Positions 42,656 through 48,107 of a stretch of DNA of 48,107 nt are shown piece after piece. A program made the position numbers and the translations under genes. Position 1 is the stretch's first letter. The number at the start of each line of letters is the position of its first letter. The notes under the pieces were generated by a model. The model saw only the letters and a program-made list of their open reading frames with translations. It made no database searches and was not told the DNA's origin. The stretch spans positions 1 through 48,107 of the forward strand of contig JAVKLS010000036.1 in assembly GCA_031538565.1 (NCBI GenBank). The letters run 5' to 3'. Source of the DNA: JASGCK01 sp031538565 (GTDB taxonomy: Bacteria; Pseudomonadota; Gammaproteobacteria; Burkholderiales; Burkholderiaceae_C).

Positions 42656-43405
42656 TCAAGCTCTAAATACGCCAGTATTGTCGTAAAACACCGCGTCGTT
42701 ATTTTCCGCGCACCAATTGGGCACACCCATGACGGGCAGGGGTGCGAAGGGTTTGCTGGCTAAGTGCTCCGTGCTTAGTTGCGCGGCAAAGTGCGTGTCT
42801 ACGCTCTGTCCTGCAAGCGCGGGTGCTGGCGGACAAAACAGGTGGGCGGTCATCGCGATGCGCGGCGCGACTAATTTCTCTAACAGCGCGTGACCAAAGA
42901 TGATGACGCGGGCGCTGCCCCAGTCTGCGCGGCGCGCAAGAAACGCATCTGACCACGCTCTTTTTTGCACCGCTTGCAGCAGTGGAGTGCTTGGATTGGG
43001 CTCGATTAAAAAAGCCGCGTTTTCATCAAACAAAGTCAGCGCATCGCGCAGCCTGCCGCGGTGCGAGGTGACGCCGCTTGCGGCAATGGCGGCTGCGTGC
43101 AGTTGGTTTAAGCGAGCTTTGATGTGCGGGAAATGCAGCCACACGAGGCCATTAAAAAAATCATGTAGATTGTCTCGCGTGGGCACGGTTTTGGTTTGCC
43201 AAATAAACGACTCATACGCCGCCGCACCTTGTGCGTCTTCTTGTGCAACAAAGCGCACAGGACAGGCGATGTCGGGTCTGGCGGCCAGCAGGGCGTTGAG
43301 TGCCGCGTGAGTGGCTGTGTGTGCCATGACGGCGTTTGCCAACTCCTGACCAATGGCTTGGTAGGGAGTAAGCCAAGGTGCGCGCCAATCGATGTCAGCA
43401 AGCAT
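42656..43405 (-). CDS. DUF3025-like hypothetical protein
   Basis: 249 residues, no signal peptide or membrane segment. The sequence shows the conserved patterns YESFIWQTKTVPTRDNLHDFFNGLVWLHFP near the middle and NDAVFYDNTGVFR at the C-terminus, which I recognise as the DUF3025 family of proteobacteria. Function is unknown. It is downstream of pckG on the same strand with a 35-nt gap that carries short tandem repeats. The riboswitch of the terC-family gene follows its stop codon, so transcription may read into that leader unless stopped. Confidence 0.75.
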   Translation of the reverse strand: MLADIDWRAPWLTPYQAIGQELANAVMAHTATHAALNALLAARPDIACPVRFVAQEDAQGAAAYESFIWQTKTVPTRDNLHDFFNGLVWLHFPHIKARLNQLHAAAIAASGVTSHRGRLRDALTLFDENAAFLIEPNPSTPLLQAVQKRAWSDAFLARRADWGSARVIIFGHALLEKLVAPRIAMTAHLFCPPAPALAGQSVDTHFAAQLSTEHLASKPFAPLPVMGVPNWCAENNDAVFYDNTGVFRA

Positions 43406-43425
43406 AGGGCGCGTAATGCCAAGCC

Positions 43426-43467
43426 GCTAATCACAGGTGGTTAATCACAAGTCGCTAATCGCACCTC
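43426..43467. repeat. Three imperfect 14-bp tandem repeats across the pckG stop codon
   Basis: The units GCTAATCACAGGTG, GTTAATCACAAGTC and GCTAATCGCACCTC lie head to tail. The two on the right fall in or next to the pckG C-terminal codons (LATCD and the stop), the left one in the spacer. Confidence 0.75.
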
Positions 43468-45336
43468 AATGTCCGCTTTAACGGCTACTAACTCTTGCGG
43501 CAAGTGGTGGTGCAGCGTGTCGAATAGGTTTTGGTGTAGCTGGAGTTCGTGTGCCCACAAGGCCGAATCAAAGCGAGTGATTTGCTTGAATTTATCGGCG
43601 TCAAAATCGAGCCCCTCCCAATTGAGGTCGGCGTAGCTGGGCGTGACGCCAAATGGCGTGTCTGTGCCGCTGGCTGTGCCCTCTAAGCGGTCGATGATCC
43701 ACTTGAGCACGCGCATATTCTCACCGTAGCCAGGCCAAATAAATTTACCCGCATCTTCTCCGCTGGTGCTTTTTTGAAACCAATTGGAGTTGTAAATTTT
43801 TGGCTGCTTGATGCCTTGTTTGGCAAGCAAAGCGCCCGTGTTTAGCCAGTGCTGAAAATAGTCGCTCATGTTGTAGCCGCAAAACGCAATCATGGCAAAT
43901 GGATCGCGCCGTACGACGCCTTGCGCGCCCGCAATGGCAGCGGTGGTCTCCGAGCCCATGGTGGCCGCCATGTACACGCCTTGAGTCCAGGTGCGCGCTT
44001 CGGTGATGAGGGGGATGGTGTCGGAGCGGCGACCGCCAAAAATAAACGCGTCAATGGGCACGCCTGCGGGGTCGTTGGCATTGGCATCAATCGCGGGATT
44101 GTTACTGGCGTGAATGGTAAAGCGCGAGTTGGGATGAGCCGCTTTTGCCCCCGTCTCTTTAGCGATTTGCGGCGTCCAATCTTTGCCTTGCCAGTCGATC
44201 AGGTGGTCTGGCAACTTGCCCGTGTCCTTCTCCATGCCCTCCCACCAGACGTCACCGTCATCGGTAAGCGCTACGTTGGTGAAAATGGTATCCCTGTTTA
44301 GCGAGCGCATACAGTTCGGATTGGTTTGCATATTGGTGCCAGGCGCAACGCCAAAGTATCCCGCCTCGGGGTTGATGGCGCGCAGCTCACCGTTTGCGCC
44401 TGGCTTAATCCACGCGATGTCGTCGCCCACGGTGGTGACCCTCCAGCCTTCAAAGCCAGCAGGCGGCACAAGCATAGAGAAATTGGTTTTGCCGCAAGCG
44501 CTAGGAAATGCGGCTGCGACGTGGTATTTTTTGCCTGCTGGGTTGGTCACACCCAAAATAAGCATGTGCTCGGCAAGCCAGCCCTGCTGGCGTCCCATGT
44601 TGGAGGCGATGCGCAGAGCAAAACACTTCTTACCCAAAAGCGCATTGCCGCCGTAGCCCGAGCCAAAACTCCAAATTTCTTGCGTCTCGGGGTAATGGAT
44701 GATGTATTTGTTGGCGTTGCATGGCCAGTTTGTTGCATCCTTCTCGCCCGCAGCCAGTGGCGCGCCCACAGTGTGAACGCAAGGCACAAAGTGACCGTCC
44801 GCGCCCAGCACGCTGTACACGTCTTTGCCCATGCGCGTCATCAGCTTCATGTTGACCGCCACGTAAGCGCTGTCGGATAGTTCAATGCCAATGTGGGCAA
44901 TGGGCGAGCCTAGCGGACCCATGCTAAACGGGACGACAAACAAGGTGCGACCGCGCATGGCGCCCGTAAACAGCGGCAGCGTTTCGGCGCGCATATCGGC
45001 GGGGGCGCGCCAGTTGTTAGTGGGTCCCGCATCTTCTTTTCTTTCGCTACATATAAACGTGCGATCTTCGACGCGCGCCACATCGGACGGGTCAGATAGC
45101 GCGAGAAAGGAGTTGGGGCGCTTGGCAGGATTGAGGCGTTTGAACACGCCTGCGGCAACTAGTTGCTCGCACAGGCGGTCATATTCGGCTTGGCTGCCAT
45201 CGCACCAGTGAATTGCGCTGGGCTGAAGAATATCCACCATTTGTTGCACCCACGCGATGAGCCTGGAGTGCTTGACAAAAGAGGGGGCTGTGGCGGCGGC
45301 AGAAACAGCAACCTCTGCCTGATGAGTCATAGACAT
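43441..45336 (-). CDS. pckG: Phosphoenolpyruvate carboxykinase (GTP)
   Basis: 631 residues. GTP-type PEPCK turns oxaloacetate into phosphoenolpyruvate for gluconeogenesis. Diagnostic segments are RTLFVVPFSMGPLGSPIAHIGIELSDS, the catalytic P-loop AAAFPSACGKTNFSMLVPP with ACGKTN, GDDIAWI and the R-loop/guanine region GVPIDAFIFGGRRSDTIPL. The ATP-type enzyme has a different, shorter architecture. ATGs at 45336 and 45330 are both possible. The end of the gene is edged by short tandem repeats, and its last residues (LATCD) come from repeat sequence. Confidence 0.97.
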   Translation of the reverse strand: MSMTHQAEVAVSAAATAPSFVKHSRLIAWVQQMVDILQPSAIHWCDGSQAEYDRLCEQLVAAGVFKRLNPAKRPNSFLALSDPSDVARVEDRTFICSERKEDAGPTNNWRAPADMRAETLPLFTGAMRGRTLFVVPFSMGPLGSPIAHIGIELSDSAYVAVNMKLMTRMGKDVYSVLGADGHFVPCVHTVGAPLAAGEKDATNWPCNANKYIIHYPETQEIWSFGSGYGGNALLGKKCFALRIASNMGRQQGWLAEHMLILGVTNPAGKKYHVAAAFPSACGKTNFSMLVPPAGFEGWRVTTVGDDIAWIKPGANGELRAINPEAGYFGVAPGTNMQTNPNCMRSLNRDTIFTNVALTDDGDVWWEGMEKDTGKLPDHLIDWQGKDWTPQIAKETGAKAAHPNSRFTIHASNNPAIDANANDPAGVPIDAFIFGGRRSDTIPLITEARTWTQGVYMAATMGSETTAAIAGAQGVVRRDPFAMIAFCGYNMSDYFQHWLNTGALLAKQGIKQPKIYNSNWFQKSTSGEDAGKFIWPGYGENMRVLKWIIDRLEGTASGTDTPFGVTPSYADLNWEGLDFDADKFKQITRFDSALWAHELQLHQNLFDTLHHHLPQELVAVKADIEVRLATCD

Positions 45337-45423
45337 AAAAAGCTTTCTAAAAGGACTAGGGGGTTGCTAGGCCAGCAGGTCGCAATGAACGCCAGTGAAG
45401 CGGGGATGTTTGCAGCGCAAACC

Positions 45424-45558
45424 TTACGCTACAAATACAGCGATAAAGGCAAGTAGAAAAATAAGTGCGCCGCCCATAATGGGCAGCACGATTGGCATCA
45501 TGGGAACAATGGCTTCAATCGTATCAACGGGTTGTTGTTTGTCGTGGTGGGCAGACAT
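45424..45558 (-). CDS. 44-residue membrane protein (small ORF)
   Basis: An intact small frame in the 326-nt spacer between pckG and parE. The N-terminal half is polar (MSAHHDKQQPVDTIEAIVP), the C-terminal half a single membrane helix (MPIVLPIMGGALIFLLAFIAVFVA). A good ribosome-binding site (GAAGGTGA) lies about 10 nt upstream of the ATG at 45558. The His/Asp-rich start, the proline before the helix and the strong ribosome-binding site support it as a real gene, and I have the impression that similar small proteins occur in Burkholderiales. No function is known. It could be a subunit of a membrane complex or a regulator of a neighbour. The rest of the spacer (45337-45423 and 45559-45662) holds the 5' regions of pckG, this gene and parE. 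Confidence 0.72.
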   Translation of the reverse strand: MSAHHDKQQPVDTIEAIVPMMPIVLPIMGGALIFLLAFIAVFVA

Positions 45559-45662
45559 ACTAAAAATCACCTTCGCAAATTTGAAAAACCGTATTGTAGT
45601 CACGACGAAAGCTGGCAGACTGACAGGTTTGGCGGTCGCGCCGCGTCACTAAAATCACGCGC

Positions 45663-47657
45663 ATGGCAAATAGCACAAAAGCGCAGTATTCCGAAAATTC
45701 GATTCGTGTCCTCAAGGGCTTAGAGCCCGTTAAGCAGCGCCCTGGTATGTACACACGTACCGACCATCCGCTGCACATGATTCAAGAGGTGCTAGACAAC
45801 GCCGCCGATGAAGCGCTGGCAGGTTTTGGACGGCGCATCACCTTGACGCTGCACGCCGATGGCTCGGTGAGCGTGGAGGACGACGGACGAGGCATTCCGC
45901 ACGGCATTCACGAGGGCGAGGGCTTGCCCGTGATGCAAATTGTGTTTACGCAGCTACACGCGGGTGGCAAGTTCGACAAAGGCTCGGGCGGTGCATACAG
46001 TTTTGCGGGCGGCTTGCACGGCGTGGGTGTGAGCGTGACTAATGCGCTGGCAACGCGGCTAGAGGTGTCCTCGCACCGCGAGGGCAAAGTGGCAAAACTC
46101 GTGTTTGCGGCGGGCGATGTCATCGAGCCCCTCACGCAGCGCGACTGCCAAGTGGGCGATAAAAAACAAGGTACGCTGGTGCGCGTGTGGCCCGACGCCA
46201 AATATTTTGACTCGCCCCTGTTTCCGATCTCCGAGCTCACGCATTTGCTGCGCTCCAAAGCGGTCTTAATGCCGGGCGTGATCATCACCTTTATTAACGA
46301 GCGCGCCAAAGACAAATCCGAGCACGCGACGACATGGCAATACAAGGGTGGGCTTGCCGACTACCTAACGCAAAGCTTGGCAAGCGATCCCCTGATTCCG
46401 CTGCTTGAGGGCGAGCGCTTTACCCGCGCAGGCAAGGAGGCGGAAGACACAGGCTTTGCCGAAGGCGAAGGCGCGGCGTGGGCGGTGGCTTTTACCGCCG
46501 AGGGCGCCGTTCTGCGCGAGAGCTACGTCAACCTCATCCCCACTACGGCGGGCGGCACGCACGAAAGCGGATTGCGCGATGGGCTTTTTCAAGCGGTTAA
46601 AAGGTTTATCGATATGCACGCGCTACTGCCAAAGGGCGTCAAACTCTTGCCCGAAGACGTGTTTGCCCGTGCCAGTTATGTGCTGTCTGCCAAAGTGCTC
46701 GATCCGCAATTTCAAGGGCAAATTAAAGAGCGCCTCAACTCACGCGACGCGTTAAAACTGGTGTCTGGCTACGTGCACCCTGCGCTAGAGCTTTGGCTCA
46801 ATTCGCACATCGACTGGGGTAAAAAACTGGCCGAGCTTGCCATCAACGCCGCGCAAGCGCGTCAGCGGGCTGGGCAAAAAGTGGAAAAGCGCAAAGGCTC
46901 GGGCGTGGCGGTGCTTCCAGGCAAGTTGACCGATTGCGAAAGCCGCGACATCACGCACAACGAAGTGTTTTTGGTGGAGGGTGATAGCGCGGGCGGATCG
47001 GCAAAAATGGGGCGCGACAAAGAGTCGCAGGCCGTGCTGCCCCTGCGCGGCAAGGTGCTTAACACGTGGGAGGTGGAGCCGGACCGCTTGTTTGCCAATA
47101 ACGAAATCCACGACATTTCGGTTGCTATTGGTGTGGATCCGCACGGCGCAGGTGATTCGCCCGACTTGTCTGGGCTACGCTACGGCAAGATTTGCATCTT
47201 GTCCGATGCGGACGTGGATGGCTCGCACATCCAAGTCCTTTTGCTGACGCTATTTCTCAAGCACTTTCCCAAACTCATTGAGACGGGGCACATCTACATT
47301 GCGCATCCGCCGCTGTTTCGCGTGGACATTCCTGCGCGTGGCAAAAAGCCTGCCAGTAAAGCCTACGCGCTGGACGAGGGCGAGCTGCAAGCGCTGCTAG
47401 ACAAGGCGGTCAAAGAAGGCGTCGCGCAGGAGCGCTGTCAAATTGGTCGCTTTAAAGGTCTTGGCGAAATGAACGCCGAGCAATTGTGGGACACCACGCT
47501 CAACCCCGATACGCGGCGGCTTATGCCCGTGCAACTGGGCTTGTTGGATTTGGCAACCACCGAAGGCTTGATCACCCAACTCATGGGCAAAGGCGAAGCC
47601 GCCGCACGCCGTGAGCTGATGGAGTTGCACGGCGACTCGGTTGAGGTTGATGTGTAA
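45663..47657 (+). CDS. parE: DNA topoisomerase IV subunit B
   Basis: 664 residues. With ParC it decatenates daughter chromosomes. GHKL motifs EVLDNAADEAL, DDGRGIPHG and GGLHGVGVSVTNA are near the N-terminus, the TOPRIM motifs EGDSAGGSAKMG and DADVDGSHI are in the second half, and RFKGLGEMNAEQLWDTTLNPDTRR lies at the C-terminal end. It is shorter than GyrB and lacks the long insertion, and has the FANNEIHDISVAIG variant, as expected for ParE. The start ATG is at 45663; the divergent small membrane protein begins about 100 nt upstream. No parC is next to it in this window. Confidence 0.95.
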   Translation: MANSTKAQYSENSIRVLKGLEPVKQRPGMYTRTDHPLHMIQEVLDNAADEALAGFGRRITLTLHADGSVSVEDDGRGIPHGIHEGEGLPVMQIVFTQLHAGGKFDKGSGGAYSFAGGLHGVGVSVTNALATRLEVSSHREGKVAKLVFAAGDVIEPLTQRDCQVGDKKQGTLVRVWPDAKYFDSPLFPISELTHLLRSKAVLMPGVIITFINERAKDKSEHATTWQYKGGLADYLTQSLASDPLIPLLEGERFTRAGKEAEDTGFAEGEGAAWAVAFTAEGAVLRESYVNLIPTTAGGTHESGLRDGLFQAVKRFIDMHALLPKGVKLLPEDVFARASYVLSAKVLDPQFQGQIKERLNSRDALKLVSGYVHPALELWLNSHIDWGKKLAELAINAAQARQRAGQKVEKRKGSGVAVLPGKLTDCESRDITHNEVFLVEGDSAGGSAKMGRDKESQAVLPLRGKVLNTWEVEPDRLFANNEIHDISVAIGVDPHGAGDSPDLSGLRYGKICILSDADVDGSHIQVLLLTLFLKHFPKLIETGHIYIAHPPLFRVDIPARGKKPASKAYALDEGELQALLDKAVKEGVAQERCQIGRFKGLGEMNAEQLWDTTLNPDTRRLMPVQLGLLDLATTEGLITQLMGKGEAAARRELMELHGDSVEVDV

Positions 47658-47741
47658 ATAGCTTCGACGCCATGCCCATCGCAGACGTACGCATTAAATA
47701 CGTGATTTCAAACTATACGCAACTCGCACACGGAAAACCAC

Positions 47742-48107
47742 ATGATCGATGCACACAATCTCCGCGCCTTAGCCTTGCATTTAGGGTTTTCGGTCGATGG
47801 CAAAAAAGTCCGCGACGCTTTGCACAAAGCCTATGGCGATAACGGTGCAACCATTCGCATTGATTTCAACAAGCAAAACATCGAATACCCGCAAGCCCAA
47901 GGCTTCAAGGTCAACCGAGCGGATACCTGCAACTTCTCATCGGCTGAAAACGCGGTGGTGTTGGAATGCGTCCATCGGCTGCTTGAAAAGGGCTACAAGC
48001 CCGAACACATCGAGCTAGAACCCGAGTGGAAATTGGGCCATGGCGGCAAAAGCGGCCGGGCCGATATTTTGGTGCGTGACCAACAAGGCGCAGCGCTGCT
48101 CATCATC
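47742..48107 (+). CDS. Probable restriction-modification protein, N-terminus (cut by window end)
   Basis: 122 residues are visible and the frame is open at the window edge. From the ATG at 47742 it reads MIDAHNLRALALHLGFSVDG, with a long polar region, then LEKGYKPEHIELEPEWKLGHGGKSGRADILVRDQQGAALLII. The last part looks like the start of a PD-(D/E)xK nuclease fold (an early acidic residue, then GRADILV with the catalytic Asp, then a hydrophobic strand; the expected ExK would follow beyond the edge). Such N-terminal nuclease domains precede N6-adenine methylase domains in combined type IIG or type I-like enzymes. The identification stays provisional because the rest is missing. Confidence 0.6.
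   Translation, partial: MIDAHNLRALALHLGFSVDGKKVRDALHKAYGDNGATIRIDFNKQNIEYPQAQGFKVNRADTCNFSSAENAVVLECVHRLLEKGYKPEHIELEPEWKLGHGGKSGRADILVRDQQGAALLII

Noticed and set aside
1..48107. CRISPR arrays, insertion sequences, rRNA and tRNA genes
   Set aside because: No regularly spaced repeats, no transposase-like frame with flanking inverted repeats, and no rRNA or tRNA consensus were seen in the window.

Overview
The window looks like the replication-origin neighbourhood of a betaproteobacterial chromosome, most likely Burkholderiales and Comamonadaceae-like. The main grounds are the gene blocks: gyrB-dnaN-dnaA, rpmH-rnpA-yidD-yidC-mnmE, rapZ-recN-nadK, rplM-rpsI, and DUF6776-bactofilin-erpA. A fused proteobacterial indolepyruvate ferredoxin oxidoreductase and palindromic repeats built on a GAGCCTGTCGAAG-type core fit the same lineage. 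Species cannot be read from the sequence. Packing is tight: many genes overlap by 4 nt (ATGA/GTGA) and convergent genes abut with almost no spacer.

Layout. 1-5262: the end of a czcCBA-type heavy-metal RND efflux operon (+). 5289-10629: gyrB, dnaN and dnaA (-), with DnaA boxes on both sides of dnaA and an AT-rich dnaA-dnaN spacer containing DnaA-trio-like repeats. 10778-20938: a cargo block lying between dnaA and rpmH (thioredoxin-like protein, cytochrome c', 2-oxoacid oxidoreductase, a frameshifted lipoprotein, AEC transporter, TPR/glycosyltransferase-like protein, TSUP transporter, GMC oxidoreductase). 21009-24971: rpmH-rnpA-yidD-yidC-mnmE (+). 24989-27538: a decayed type I restriction-modification locus made of an hsdM pseudogene, an hsdS 3' fragment, and an intact ORF joining an HTH/ImmA-IrrE metalloprotease to the C-terminus of HsdR. 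27539-34942: crcB, phr, an rluA-family gene, uppP, tyrS, anmK, erpA, bactofilin and a DUF6776-like gene. 35051-35994: rpsI and rplM (-) preceded by a cloverleaf-like structured leader. 36070-43405: rlmJ, rapZ, recN, nadK, rnpB (RNase P RNA), htpX, a TerC-family gene with a yybP-ykoY manganese riboswitch, and a DUF3025-like gene. 43441-48107: GTP-dependent pckG, a 44-residue membrane protein, parE, and the start of a probable restriction-modification gene cut by the window edge.

Functionally most of the window is core information processing (replication initiation, topology, translation, RNase P, tRNA and rRNA modification, membrane insertion) and envelope maintenance (uppP, anmK, htpX, bactofilin). 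Accessory material sits in three places: the metal efflux operon, the 10-kb block between dnaA and rpmH, and the remnant hsd locus after mnmE. Features found by reading the bases rather than long ORFs are rnpB, the yybP-ykoY riboswitch, the rplM leader, the small membrane protein, an erpA terminator inside anmK, and the full-length frame of the poly-G lipoprotein.

The most unusual items are the ImmA/IrrE-HsdR chimera, the dnaA-dnaN spacer architecture, the poly-G tract right after a lipobox cysteine, and the rplM leader. All family calls come from motif recognition by eye; no database search was run.
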